NCBI GenBank assembly: GCA_002706985.1
Contig: PAKP01000073.1
Coordinates: forward strand, 1 to 32,333
Length of the DNA: 32,333 nucleotides
Origin: Sneathiella sp.
GTDB taxonomy: Bacteria > Pseudomonadota > Alphaproteobacteria > Sneathiellales > Sneathiellaceae
Direction of reading: 5' to 3'
The position numbers were made by a program, and so were the translations under genes. The notes beneath the pieces were generated by a model. That model was not told where the DNA came from. It searched no databases and saw only the letters and a program-made list of their open reading frames with translations. Positions 1 to 8,044 of this stretch are shown here, in pieces (positions within the stretch are counted from its first letter, which is position 1; each line of letters opens with the position of its first letter).

Positions 1-41
1 ATCAGGGTCTCGCGGGTTTGCGGCTTAGAATCCTCTGTCAT
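1..41 (-). CDS. N-terminal fragment of an unidentified gene leaving the left edge
   Basis: An ATG at 41-39 on the minus strand is preceded by a GAGGAAAT ribosome-binding site and opens a frame reading MTEDSKPQTRETL up to the edge of the window. It lies divergent to the CAP-domain gene, with about 86 bases between the two starts. Thirteen codons are too few to assign a family. The clear ribosome-binding site and divergent layout are the only reasons to call it a gene. Confidence 0.45.
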   Translation of the reverse strand, partial: MTEDSKPQTRETL

Positions 42-127
42 GACGGAATTTCCTCACAGATTGGCCGTTCGTCTCGTTCTGGTAGTGATCATGCATAAAA
101 TTGCTTTCGAGAACAGCGGAGTTTTTC

Positions 128-532
128 ATGAGCCTGATTACAGAGACGACCAAAGGCCTGAATGCCGAGCGCGCGAAGGCCGGCCTGCCGCCGCTCACGC
201 CGGATGACAGGCTGATGCAGTCGGCACAGCAGCATTCGGATTTCATGGACAAAGCGAAAACCCTGACACATCAGGGCGAGAACGAACCGCCTTTTGACCA
301 GCGCATACGCAACGCCGGATATGTCAGCAGCTATGAGGAGGAAAACATCGCCTGGACCACGGGGGGTGCACAGGAGGTTGTCAAACTCTGGATGGGGGAC
401 AAGCCGCACCGCGACAATATTCTCAATCCGAAGATTACCAACCTTGGGCTCGGCATCTCGCCGCCGGAAAACACCGGGGATGCCAGCACCGCCAGGTACT
501 GGGCCCTGGACCTCGCCGCGCCGCTTGGCTAA
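128..532 (+). CDS. CAP (SCP/PR-1/YkwD-like) domain protein, no signal peptide
   Basis: This is a 134-residue protein that is almost entirely a bacterial CAP domain. The helix with HSDFM (the first conserved His), the ENIAW segment and the KLWMGDKPHRDNIL block with the second conserved His are all visible. Bacterial CAP proteins are usually exported and their molecular activity is mostly unknown. Here neither the chosen ATG nor the in-frame TTG at 101 gives a signal peptide, which is unusual. I chose 128 because GGAG sits just upstream of it. The stop codon overlaps the stop of the convergent dehydrogenase gene, so no terminator fits between them. The domain assignment is firm; the cellular role and location are unknown. 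Confidence 0.85.
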   Translation: MSLITETTKGLNAERAKAGLPPLTPDDRLMQSAQQHSDFMDKAKTLTHQGENEPPFDQRIRNAGYVSSYEEENIAWTTGGAQEVVKLWMGDKPHRDNILNPKITNLGLGISPPENTGDASTARYWALDLAAPLG

Positions 533-1407
533 CCGGCGAGCTTGCGCAGCCGCTTGATCAGGCTGGAGGTATCCCAGCGATTCCCGCCCATATTCTGGAT
601 GTCGGAATAATACTGATCGACCAGCGCCGTGTTCGGCAGGCTGGCCCCGATCTGGTCGCTCGTCTTGAGGCAGATGCCGAGATCCTTGCGCATCCAGTCG
701 ACGGCGAAACCGTAGTCGAACTTGTCGGCGATCATCGTCTTGTAGCGGTTTTCCATCTGCCAGCTCTGCGCCGCGCCCTTGGAAATCACCTCAATCACCT
801 TTTCCGCATCAAGTCCCGCCTTCTCGGCAAAGTGAATCCCCTCCGAAAGGCCCTGAACGACGCCAGCGATGCAAATCTGGTTGACCATCTTGGTCAGTTG
901 CCCGGCACCCACGCCGCCCATCAGCATGCAGGCCTGGGAATATACGGAGATCGGCTCTTTCGCGCGGTTGAAATCCTCTTCCGCGCCGCCGCACATCACC
1001 GTCAGCTTGCCATTCTCCGCCCCGGCTTGGCCGCCGGAGACCGGCGCATCGACAAAGCCGACGCCCTTCTCTTTCGCAATGGCGGCAAGTTCCTCCGCCA
1101 CCTCGGACGAGGCGGTTGTGTGATCGACAAAGACTGAACCGGATTTCATGGTGGCGAGAATACCGGTCTCCCCAAGGACGACGCTCCTGAGGTCGTCATC
1201 ATTGCCGACGCAGACCATGACGAAATCCGCGCCTTCTGCGGCCTTCGCCGGGGTATCGGCATGGCTTCCGCCATAGTCGGAGACCCATTTTTCCGCCTTT
1301 GCGCCTGTCCGGTTGTAGACTGTGGTGTCATAGCCGGCCTTTTGCAAAAAGCCCGCCATCGGATATCCCATCACGCCAAGCCCAATGAACGCTGCCTTCT
1401 TTGCCAT
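529..1407 (-). CDS. NAD(P)-dependent beta-hydroxyacid dehydrogenase (3-hydroxyisobutyrate dehydrogenase / tartronate semialdehyde reductase family)
   Basis: A 292-residue enzyme of the normal length for the family. The N-terminal Rossmann motif IGLGVMG is at residues 8-14, the substrate-binding DAPVSGG at 120-126, and GAGQLTKMVNQ supplies the catalytic lysine (Lys173). The C-terminal all-helical half has the usual KDLGICLK segment. The family oxidises or reduces beta-hydroxyacids such as 3-hydroxyisobutyrate, tartronate semialdehyde or succinic semialdehyde with NAD(P); the exact substrate cannot be read from the sequence. The start at 1407 follows GGAGG nine bases upstream; a TTG two codons earlier is less likely. 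It lies 101 bases downstream of the flavin reductase-like gene on the same strand, so the two may share a transcript. Confidence 0.9.
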   Translation of the reverse strand: MAKKAAFIGLGVMGYPMAGFLQKAGYDTTVYNRTGAKAEKWVSDYGGSHADTPAKAAEGADFVMVCVGNDDDLRSVVLGETGILATMKSGSVFVDHTTASSEVAEELAAIAKEKGVGFVDAPVSGGQAGAENGKLTVMCGGAEEDFNRAKEPISVYSQACMLMGGVGAGQLTKMVNQICIAGVVQGLSEGIHFAEKAGLDAEKVIEVISKGAAQSWQMENRYKTMIADKFDYGFAVDWMRKDLGICLKTSDQIGASLPNTALVDQYYSDIQNMGGNRWDTSSLIKRLRKLAG

Positions 1408-1508
1408 CTTCAATCGCCTCCCTGAAAAAACACCTGTCCGTTGTACCCTCTTGCGGCGCGGCGCGAAAGACCCCGGAACGTTATTTTTCGGCTGGCGGAA
1501 TTTACCGG

Positions 1509-1982
1509 CTAGAGATCGTGATACTGGCCCTTGTGGAACAGCAGCGCCTTGTTCTCCTCCCCCATGATGACATTGGTCACCCGGCAGATGAAGACGGCAT
1601 GGTCCCCCGCCTCATGAACGGCGTAGGTCTCACATTCAAAAACGGCGAGGCTCTCCCCGAAGGCCGGGCAGCCGTTCTCGCAAACATAATGGTCAACGCC
1701 GTCGAACCGGTCGTCATGGGCCATGGAAAAGCGGTCGGAGAGATGCCTCTGCTCCGGGGTGAGGATATTGACAGCAAACTTTCCGCTGGAAAGAAACTCC
1801 TGGCAATGGCCGCCGACATGGGCAAGGCTGAACAGCACCAGCGGCGGATCAAGAGAGACGGAACTGAAGGAGTTCACGGTCACGCCGAGCGGTTCGTCCG
1901 TCGCGCTCCGCGAGGTGACAACTGTGATGCCCGTGGCGAAACAGCCAAGGGCGTTCCTGAATTCTCTGGCGTCAAAACTCAT
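1509..1982 (-). CDS. Flavin reductase-like (FMN-binding split-barrel) protein
   Basis: A 157-residue protein spanning one flavin reductase-like domain. The N-terminal FATGITVVT strand, the GVTVNSFSSVSLDPPLVLFSL flavin-binding segment and the C-terminal GDHAVFICRV strand match the HpaC/NtaB-type short-chain flavin reductases. Such proteins reduce FMN or FAD with NAD(P)H and supply it to a two-component monooxygenase, but some family members only bind FMN. No monooxygenase gene is adjacent, so the partner is unknown. It is divergent from motA across a 242-base intergenic region. The ribosome-binding site is weak (AGGT about 14 bases upstream). The family call is strong; the specific role is open. 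Confidence 0.88.
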   Translation of the reverse strand: MSFDAREFRNALGCFATGITVVTSRSATDEPLGVTVNSFSSVSLDPPLVLFSLAHVGGHCQEFLSSGKFAVNILTPEQRHLSDRFSMAHDDRFDGVDHYVCENGCPAFGESLAVFECETYAVHEAGDHAVFICRVTNVIMGEENKALLFHKGQYHDL

Positions 1983-2042
1983 GTGTAACCATTACCTGCC
2001 GTCAAAACCCGTATTACCTGCAAACGGCGGCACTTTCCCACA

Positions 2043-2061
2043 AATGATTGTCAAAATCATT
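2043..2061. promoter_or_regulatory. 19-bp dyad between the flavin reductase gene and motA
   Basis: AATGATT and AATCATT form perfect 7-base inverted arms around a 5-base spacer (GTCAA). The dyad lies 61 bases upstream of the flavin reductase start and 164 bases upstream of motA. The size and placement fit an operator for a dimeric regulator, more plausibly for the leftward gene. No regulator gene is adjacent. Confidence 0.35.
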
Positions 2062-2155
2062 AATTTTCTGACCCCTAAAGTCCCGGCAGAATATATATAA
2101 GAAGCCGCAAGTCCCTGCCCCTCTTTAAAAACTTCCTAAAATTACACACGCTTTA

Positions 2156-2163
2156 TTAACCAT
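2156..2163 (+). promoter_or_regulatory. Possible CtrA half-site upstream of motA
   Basis: The octamer TTAACCAT, which matches the CtrA half-site seen in many alphaproteobacteria, lies 62 bases before the motA start. CtrA controls motility genes in several of these bacteria. A second properly spaced TTAA half is not obvious, so this is only suggestive. Confidence 0.3.
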
Positions 2164-2224
2164 TTTCAGGTCAAAATCCCCGTCTAATTCCTTGGATGAA
2201 ACCCGTAAGGATGTCTGTGTAAGA

Positions 2225-3082
2225 ATGTTTTGGATTATTGGTATTGTTGTGACATTCGGCTCCGTGGCCGGTGGCTATGCGCCGCACGGCAGCTTTGCCG
2301 TGCTGTTCCAGCCGCTCGAATTCCTGATCATCCTCGGCGCTGCCGCGGGCGCCTTTCTGCAGGCAAACCCGAAATGGGTGATTTTCGGCTTTCTGAAGTC
2401 GTTCGGAAAGCTGATGAAGGGGTCGCCTCATGACAAGAAGGCCTATACGGAACTGCTGACCCTGCTGTATGCGCTGTTCAAGCTCTCGAAGACCAAGGGC
2501 ATGATCGCGCTGGAGCCGCATATCGAGAACCCGCATGAGAGCGAGCTGTTCCAGCATTTCCCGGCCTTTTCCAAGAACCATCACGCAGTGGATTTCATCT
2601 GCGACTATCTCCGGCTGATGACCATGGGGACTGAAAATCCGCATGAGCTGGAAGCCCTGATGGATCAGGATATCGAAACCCATCATAATGAGGGGCATGC
2701 GATTTCCGGTGCCGTCACCTCACTGGGAGAGGCCTTGCCTGCCTTCGGTATCGTGGCCGCCGTTCTGGGTGTGATCGTAACCATGGGCTCGATCGCCGAG
2801 CCGCCGGAAATTCTCGGCGGGCTGATCGCCGCTGCGCTGGTCGGTACCTTTTTCGGTATTTTCGTCGCCTATGGCCTGTTCTCCCCCATGGGCAAGAATC
2901 TGGAACAGTTCGCCGATGCGGACACCAAATATTTTGAATGCATGAAGCAGGGACTGCTCGCCCATTTGCAGGGCTACGCCCCGGCCGTCTCAGTGGAGTT
3001 TGCGCGCAAAACCCTGTACAACCACGAGCGCCCCTCCTTTATCGAGGTGGAAGAAGCCTGTAATGAAGCGCCGACCGTCTGA
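2225..3082 (+). CDS. motA: Flagellar motor stator protein MotA
   Basis: A 285-residue inner-membrane protein of standard MotA length. It starts with the typical FWIIGIVVTFGSVAGGY first membrane span, followed by the second span around residues 33-50. A long charged cytoplasmic loop of about 120 residues contacts FliG. The last two spans include the SLGEALPAFGIVAAVLGVIVTMG and LVGTFFGIFVAYGLFSPMG segments. With MotB it forms the proton-driven torque unit. I prefer ATG 2225 over the TTG at 2192 because the MFWIIG start is what MotA proteins normally have; the AAGGA upstream is farther away than usual. motB follows 29 bases later, and the pair is surely co-transcribed. No flagellar structural genes are in the window. 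Confidence 0.96.
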   Translation: MFWIIGIVVTFGSVAGGYAPHGSFAVLFQPLEFLIILGAAAGAFLQANPKWVIFGFLKSFGKLMKGSPHDKKAYTELLTLLYALFKLSKTKGMIALEPHIENPHESELFQHFPAFSKNHHAVDFICDYLRLMTMGTENPHELEALMDQDIETHHNEGHAISGAVTSLGEALPAFGIVAAVLGVIVTMGSIAEPPEILGGLIAAALVGTFFGIFVAYGLFSPMGKNLEQFADADTKYFECMKQGLLAHLQGYAPAVSVEFARKTLYNHERPSFIEVEEACNEAPTV

Positions 3083-3111
3083 CATGCGTCCCGGTAGGTT
3101 AAGAGGTTCCC

Positions 3112-4005
3112 ATGGCGGATGATGTCGCCCCGATAATCGTCAAGAAGGTCAAGAAAGGCGGCCATGGTCATCATGGCGGTGCCTGGAAGGTTGCCTATGC
3201 CGACTTCGTGACCGCGATGATGGCGTTCTTCCTGTTGCTGTGGCTGCTCAATGTGACGACGACGGAACAGAAGGAAGGGCTCTCCGACTATTTCGCCCCG
3301 ACAACCGCCAGCATCAGCCAGTCCGGCGCCGGGGGAATGCTGGGCGGGCAAAGCATGCAGACCGAGGGTTCGCGTATTTCCGACCTTGGCGTGCCCTCTG
3401 TCGTTTCCAGCATCACACCGCCCGAAGAAAGCCGCAAGAGCGAGAGCAACGATGAGCGCGAGGCGCGCGAACTTGAGGAGGCCGAACTCCTTGAAAAACT
3501 GCGCAAGATCGAGGAAATGAGCTTCGAGCAGGCGCGCGACCAGATTCGCCAGGCCATCAACAAGGACCCGGAACTGTCTGGCCTACAGGACAATATCATC
3601 ATCGACATGACGCCCGAAGGCCTCCGCATCCAGATTGTCGACCAGTTCAACGAGAGCATGTTCGAAAGCGGCAGCGCGACAATCACGCCGAAGATCAAGA
3701 ACCTTGTCGGCATGATCGCCAAATCGATCGAAGAGTTGCCCAACAGCCTCTCCATCAGCGGCCATACGGACAGCGCGTCCTTCAGCGGCGGCACCTATTC
3801 CAATTGGGAGCTGTCCTCCGATCGCGCCAACGCCAGCCGCCGCGCCCTGCTGGACGCCGGGCTTGATCCGGAACGCATAGAGAGGGTCGCGGGGCGCGCC
3901 GATACGGACCCGATGATCACCGATGATCCGTCCAACCCCGGCAACCGCCGGATCAGCATTATCCTGCTGCGCGAGACGCCGGTCCTGCCCGCGAACCTGA
4001 AGTAG
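3112..4005 (+). CDS. motB: Flagellar motor stator protein MotB
   Basis: A 297-residue protein with a short basic and His/Gly-rich cytoplasmic N-terminus (GGHGHHGG). One membrane span (about residues 29-47) contains the proton-carrying aspartate, Asp31, in YADFVTAMMAFF. A Ser/Glu-rich periplasmic linker with a charged helical stretch (about 105-150) follows. The C-terminal OmpA-like peptidoglycan-binding domain has SISGHTDS and SDRANASRRALL (about 215-245). It anchors the stator to the cell wall and gates proton flow. AAGAGG lies just ahead of the ATG. Its stop is only 7 bases from the stop of the convergent methyltransferase gene, with a small 5-bp stem (GTAGC/GCTAC) across the junction. Confidence 0.96.
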   Translation: MADDVAPIIVKKVKKGGHGHHGGAWKVAYADFVTAMMAFFLLLWLLNVTTTEQKEGLSDYFAPTTASISQSGAGGMLGGQSMQTEGSRISDLGVPSVVSSITPPEESRKSESNDEREARELEEAELLEKLRKIEEMSFEQARDQIRQAINKDPELSGLQDNIIIDMTPEGLRIQIVDQFNESMFESGSATITPKIKNLVGMIAKSIEELPNSLSISGHTDSASFSGGTYSNWELSSDRANASRRALLDAGLDPERIERVAGRADTDPMITDDPSNPGNRRISIILLRETPVLPANLK

Positions 4006-4012
4006 CAGCCCG

Positions 4013-4789
4013 CTACATCTTCCAGATAAGCAGTTTCGTCTTCCGTCCGTCCTTGACGGTGACGATACGATTGGGTTTCCTCTCCGGCACGGCGAAGCTG
4101 TTGCTGATGAACAGGCTGCCGGGTTTCATCTCGGTCCGCGCCTTGTCATAGAGCCGCGCCATCGGCACTGGGGAGAGGAAACAATACACAAGGTCATACT
4201 GCCCGAGATCCTCTTTGAAGATATCACGAAACCGGAAATCGAGATTACCACCGCCGCCGAGCTTGCCCCGCAGCCAGGAGAGCGCGAAGGGCAGCGGCGC
4301 CGTCTCAAGCCCGGTAAACTGCATCTCCGGTCGCGCCCTTGCCAGAAAAAGCAGCGTGCCGCCGAGGCCGCTGCCGAGATCGGCGGTATGCAGCTTCGTC
4401 TTGTAGGGCAGCAACTCCAGAAGCGCCGCGGCCGTCGTCCGGTTGGTCAGGTAGAGCGGCACGCGGTTGCCTGCCACATTCCAAAACACCAGCACCAGCA
4501 GCAACAGGATGACCGGAAACACCCATCCCGGCAGATCGAGCGCCAGCGCGAACAGCAGTAAAGGCGGCGCAATCACCTGCCCGACCACCCACGGCAGAGA
4601 GAAACGGAACCCGCGGCTGACGATTCCGGCCAGCAGTCCCTGCGCCAGCATCACCCAAAGGAGCGGAACGGGCGCATCCATCGCCTCTTCCGCGAATGGG
4701 CGGAGCAGATAGAGCACACCGAACACCACCGCCTGAATGGCGAGGGCGCCGAGAACCGGTGATCTTTCCCTGAACCGCGCAAGCGCCAT
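4013..4789 (-). CDS. Membrane-anchored class I SAM-dependent methyltransferase
   Basis: The N-terminal 110 residues contain about four hydrophobic segments (roughly 14-30, 43-57, 64-83 and 88-105). A Rossmann methyltransferase domain follows, with motif I TADLGSGLGG at about 135-144, an acidic residue ending the next strand (TGLE) and YDLVYCFLSPVP as motif IV. The substrate is unknown; membrane anchoring points to a lipid, quinone or membrane-protein substrate, which is inference. The start at 4789 lies 7 bases after the MFS stop, so translational coupling is likely. An upstream ATG at 4882 would add 31 residues but would overlap the MFS gene by 86 bases. It probably forms a two-gene operon with the MFS carrier. 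Confidence 0.75.
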   Translation of the reverse strand: MALARFRERSPVLGALAIQAVVFGVLYLLRPFAEEAMDAPVPLLWVMLAQGLLAGIVSRGFRFSLPWVVGQVIAPPLLLFALALDLPGWVFPVILLLLVLVFWNVAGNRVPLYLTNRTTAAALLELLPYKTKLHTADLGSGLGGTLLFLARARPEMQFTGLETAPLPFALSWLRGKLGGGGNLDFRFRDIFKEDLGQYDLVYCFLSPVPMARLYDKARTEMKPGSLFISNSFAVPERKPNRIVTVKDGRKTKLLIWKM

Positions 4790-4796
4790 GCCGTTG

Positions 4797-5996
4797 CTAA
4801 CCCGCCGCCGCGGCACGCGGTACCGCCATATTCTCCCGGATCGGCCAATGAATGAGGCCAGAGAGAATGCCGAGCGCAACACTCATCCACCAGACGACAT
4901 CGTAGGAGCCATAAAGATCGAACGCGACCCCGCCGATCCAGGCGCCGAGGAAGGCCCCGATCTGATGGCCGAAAAAGACGAACCCGAAAAGGGTCGTCAT
5001 ATATTTCGGGCCGAACATCACCGCGACCAGCCCGGAGGTGAGCGGCACGGTCGACAGCCAGAGCAGACCCAATATGCCGGCAAAGAGAATAATCGTCAGC
5101 GGACTGATCGGAACAAGGATAAAGGCGAGAAACAGGGCGGCGCGGGCAAAATATAGACCGCTCAGGAGATATTTCTTCGAATATTTCCCGCCGAGATAGC
5201 CCGATGCGAGCGAACCGATGACATTAAAGAGCCCGACGACCGAGAGCGCGATCGCCCCGTATTTCGCATCGACATTCTGATCGACGATATAGGCAGGCAG
5301 ATGTACGGCAACGAATGTCACATGGAAACCGCAGACGAAAAAGCCGAAGAACAGCAGCCAGTAGCTGCCATTGCCCGCGGCCTCCCGCACAGCAGAAGAC
5401 AGACTGGCGGCACCGGCGGCGGCGCTATCCTCCGCCTTGCCCGTTACCAAGGCCGACGCCGGGATCATCAGAAGCGCGCAGCAGCCGATCAGCACCAGCG
5501 CCATCGACCAGCCATACCCCGCGAGGAACGCTTGACCCAGCGGAACCATCAGGAACTGACCCAAACTGCCCGAGGCGCCCACAATGCCGAGCGCCATGGA
5601 GCGTTTGTCATCCGGCACTGCGCGGCCGACGGAGCCGATGACGACACCGAAGCCGGTGCCTGAGAGGCCAAGACCGATCATGACCCCTGCGGTAAGATGG
5701 AGTTCGCCGGGACTGCCGGTGTTGGCCATCAGGAACAGGCCCGCCGCATAGACAATGCCGGAGACGACCAACGTCCGGCCGGAGCCGTATTTATCGGCGA
5801 TGGCGGAAGCAAAGGGCTGTGACAGACCCCAGACGATATTCTGGATGGCAAGGGCAAGGCCGAAAACCTCCCGCCCCCAGCCGAATTCCGATGAAACCGG
5901 CTCCAGAAACAGGCCAAAGGCCGCGCGCGACCCCATGGCGATCAGGCTTATCAGGCCGCCCGCAAGGATCAGAATGAGAAAAGATCTCGACGCCAT
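4797..5996 (-). CDS. Major facilitator superfamily (MFS) transporter
   Basis: A 399-residue, 12-span carrier. The first half holds the A-type loop between spans 2 and 3 (FASAIADKYGSGRTLV) and a glycine-rich span 4-5 region (GLGLSGTGFGVVIGSVGRAVPDDKRSMALGIVGASGSLGQ). It resembles the monocarboxylate/oxalate-formate antiporter-like branch of MFS, but the substrate cannot be fixed. GAAGGATT lies 7-8 bases before the ATG. It is divergent from the RDD gene and is followed after 7 bases by the membrane methyltransferase, with which it is probably co-transcribed. Confidence 0.88.
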   Translation of the reverse strand: MASRSFLILILAGGLISLIAMGSRAAFGLFLEPVSSEFGWGREVFGLALAIQNIVWGLSQPFASAIADKYGSGRTLVVSGIVYAAGLFLMANTGSPGELHLTAGVMIGLGLSGTGFGVVIGSVGRAVPDDKRSMALGIVGASGSLGQFLMVPLGQAFLAGYGWSMALVLIGCCALLMIPASALVTGKAEDSAAAGAASLSSAVREAAGNGSYWLLFFGFFVCGFHVTFVAVHLPAYIVDQNVDAKYGAIALSVVGLFNVIGSLASGYLGGKYSKKYLLSGLYFARAALFLAFILVPISPLTIILFAGILGLLWLSTVPLTSGLVAVMFGPKYMTTLFGFVFFGHQIGAFLGAWIGGVAFDLYGSYDVVWWMSVALGILSGLIHWPIRENMAVPRAAAAG

Positions 5997-6011
5997 TGTT
6001 CAATCCTTCAC

Positions 6012-6120
6012 AACAGTTGGTATGTCTGGCGCGCCCAGGACGAGTTTATGTCTTATTGTATTTAATCCAACAAGTACCATTTACTTCCTATGACTGATAC
6101 CAGTTGTTTCTATACTGATA
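6012..6120. promoter_or_regulatory. Repeat elements in the MFS / RDD divergent promoter region
   Basis: AACAGTTGGTAT (6012-6023) and ATACCAGTTGTT (6097-6108) are near-perfect inverted copies of each other (10 of 12 positions). ACTGATA occurs twice in direct orientation (6093-6099 and 6114-6120), exactly 21 bases or two helical turns apart. These are possible regulator contacts; the downstream copies abut the RDD ribosome-binding site (AAGGA). Confidence 0.3.
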
Positions 6121-6136
6121 AAGGAACTGTCCATCC

Positions 6137-6649
6137 ATGAACAAATCCGATGGCCCGTTAATTGAACTTGGCTCGCTGGACGGCCAGAATACAGACCGGC
6201 AGACCGGGACAAAGGCTTTCAATCCCGATGATTTTGAATCGATCCGCCTGCGCCGTGTCTTCGCCTACGCCATTGACGTGGTCTGTATCGCCGTGATCTC
6301 CGTGGTCGCGACCTTTGTTGCCACCATACTCGGCGTTATCAGCTTTGGCGTGCTGACTCCGTTGCTAGTGCTGATTCTTGCGCTGATCCCGCTTGCCTAT
6401 CATACCTTGCTGGTCGGCGGGCCCGGCAGCGCCACCCTCGGCATGCGGTTCATGAATATACGGCTGGAGCGCCTCGCGGGCGGGCCACCGGACTATCTGA
6501 TCGCCTTCGTCCATGCGGCCGTCTTCTATCTCAGTGTGGCCGCCACCTCGTCCCTGATCCTGCTGATCTCCCTCTTCAATCCGCGCGGACGCTGCCTGCA
6601 TGACTTTGTGATCGATGTGGTGATCCGCCGGGTGCCGCTCCGCTCATAA
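6137..6649 (+). CDS. RDD family membrane protein
   Basis: A 170-residue protein with a roughly 35-residue polar N-terminus and then an RDD domain. The first conserved Arg and Asp appear in RLRRVFAYAIDVV (about residues 36-48), two spans follow (about 47-90), the central LGMRFMNIRL motif is at about 100-109, and there is a last span near 120-145. The terminal RGRCLHDFVIDVVIRR is typical of the family. RDD proteins are small membrane proteins, mostly of unknown role; a few have been linked to ion transport. AAGGA lies 11 bases before the ATG. The last 6 bases overlap the convergent FAD oxidoreductase gene. Confidence 0.85.
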   Translation: MNKSDGPLIELGSLDGQNTDRQTGTKAFNPDDFESIRLRRVFAYAIDVVCIAVISVVATFVATILGVISFGVLTPLLVLILALIPLAYHTLLVGGPGSATLGMRFMNIRLERLAGGPPDYLIAFVHAAVFYLSVAATSSLILLISLFNPRGRCLHDFVIDVVIRRVPLRS

Positions 6650-7903
6650 GGCGTCTCGAAACTCGTAATATAGCCGGGCAAGCGACAAAAGCGGCACCCT
6701 GAGTGCCGTTCCGCCCGGAAAGGGTTTGTGCGGGATGCGCGCGAACACATCGAAGCGCCCGGCATCCCCGGCAATTGCCTCACCGATCACCCGGCCGACA
6801 ATGGCGGACAGCGGCACGCCCTGCCCGGAATAGCCCTGGGCGTAGTAGATATTTCCCCGGCGCCCGACATCGGGCAGCATATTGCGCGTGACCGCAACCC
6901 GGCCGCCCCAGATATAATCAACCTTCACCTCGCCCAGCTGGGGGAAGGTTGCCAGCATATTATCCTTCAGCGCCGTCCCGGCCACCTTGCGCCGGCTGAC
7001 CAGCTTGTCGCGCCCGCCATACAGCAGCCGGTTATCCGCCGAGAGACGGAAATAATCGAGGTTGAAGTTCGTATCGGAGACGCAGGCCTCGGTCTTCATC
7101 AGCGCCTTCGCCTTTTCCTCGCCCAACGGTTCAGTCGCAATGATGCAGGTATCGACGGGAATGATCTTCGCCGCGAGGGACTTGCTGAGATCACCCAGAT
7201 AAGCATTGCCCGCGAGAACGACGTAATTCGCCGTCACGGAACCATCATCGGTTTTGACCACGGGCTTGGCACCGTCAAACACCTCCGTCACACGGGATTC
7301 CTCATAGATCGTCACCCCGGCTGCCACCGCCGCAACACTGAGGCCCAACACATAGTTCAGCGGATGCAGATGGCCGCCGTCCTCATCCAGCAGCGCGCCG
7401 CAGAAGCGGTCTGTCGCAAGATAGCCGCCAAGATCCTCCTCCGGGATCCATTTATACCGCTCATAGCCATAGAGCCGCTCGCAATGCGCCTGTTCCTCCA
7501 GCAGCCATTCGCGGTGACGCGGCTTGACGGCGGCATAGAGTTCCCCATGGCGAAGATCGCAGGCAATATTGTGACGGGCAATCCGCTCTTTCAGCAGGCG
7601 TGTCGCCTCGACCGAGAAACCCCAGAGCCGGGCCGCCTCTTCCGCCCCCGCAATCTCTTCCGTATCCACCATGCCGGGTGTGTAACCGGTCGCGATCTGA
7701 CCGCCATTACGGCCCGACGCCCCGAAGCCGATCCGCTCCGCCTCCAGCAGCGTTACCGCGAATCCCTTCTCGGCCAATTCCAGCGCCGCGCAGAGCCCGG
7801 TATAACCGCCGCCAATGACGCAAACATCGGCGCGCGTCCCGCCGGCAAGGCGCGGAAAATCGGCGCGCTCATTTGCCGAAGCATCATAGTAGGAAATACT
7901 CAT
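6644..7903 (-). CDS. FAD-dependent amine oxidase-type oxidoreductase (DAO family, PuuB/OrdL-like)
   Basis: A 419-residue enzyme with the N-terminal ADP-binding fold CVIGGGYTGLCAALELAEKG (about residues 28-47) and the GASGRNGGQ segment that lies over the flavin. C-terminal signatures are YGGRDKL, the IWGGRVAVTRNMLPDVG block and YAQGYSGQGV near the end. This pattern is characteristic of gamma-glutamylputrescine oxidase (PuuB) and related DAO enzymes, which oxidise secondary or primary amines to an aldehyde with release of hydrogen peroxide. No other puu genes are adjacent, so the amine is not determined. A GAAGAAA ribosome-binding site is present. It is divergent from the SLC13-like transporter across 141 bases that contain two palindromes. 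Confidence 0.88.
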   Translation of the reverse strand: MSISYYDASANERADFPRLAGGTRADVCVIGGGYTGLCAALELAEKGFAVTLLEAERIGFGASGRNGGQIATGYTPGMVDTEEIAGAEEAARLWGFSVEATRLLKERIARHNIACDLRHGELYAAVKPRHREWLLEEQAHCERLYGYERYKWIPEEDLGGYLATDRFCGALLDEDGGHLHPLNYVLGLSVAAVAAGVTIYEESRVTEVFDGAKPVVKTDDGSVTANYVVLAGNAYLGDLSKSLAAKIIPVDTCIIATEPLGEEKAKALMKTEACVSDTNFNLDYFRLSADNRLLYGGRDKLVSRRKVAGTALKDNMLATFPQLGEVKVDYIWGGRVAVTRNMLPDVGRRGNIYYAQGYSGQGVPLSAIVGRVIGEAIAGDAGRFDVFARIPHKPFPGGTALRVPLLSLARLYYEFRDAL

Positions 7904-7955
7904 CGTGGTTTTTCTTCAAAGGTTTATGGCCATCCGGCGATAACAACAGACTTGC

Positions 7956-7973
7956 AAGATTCACGACAATCTT
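7956..7973. promoter_or_regulatory. Inverted repeat in the FAD oxidase / transporter divergent region
   Basis: AAGATT-CACGAC-AATCTT has perfect 6-base arms around a 6-base spacer. It is 53 bases upstream of the FAD oxidase start. It may be an operator for the leftward gene. Confidence 0.35.
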
Positions 7974-7993
7974 CATGATGGAGCTGTCGGTGC

Positions 7994-8013
7994 AAAATCT
8001 TCGCGAAGCTTTT
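7994..8013. promoter_or_regulatory. 20-bp near-perfect palindrome ahead of the SLC13-like gene
   Basis: AAAATCTTCGCGAAGCTTTT is symmetric at all but one pair of positions, with the perfect core CTTCGCGAAG. It ends 31 bases before the transporter start. Such symmetry is typical of a dimeric repressor operator; the cognate regulator is not in the window. Confidence 0.45.
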
Positions 8014-8044
8014 ACTCCGACGCGGCAAAACAGCAAGGATTTAT

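Noticed and set aside
6728..7978. A 416-codon plus-strand frame opposite the FAD oxidoreductase
   Set aside because: The minus-strand protein has the complete FAD-binding signatures; the opposite frame has no recognisable domain and no ribosome-binding site.
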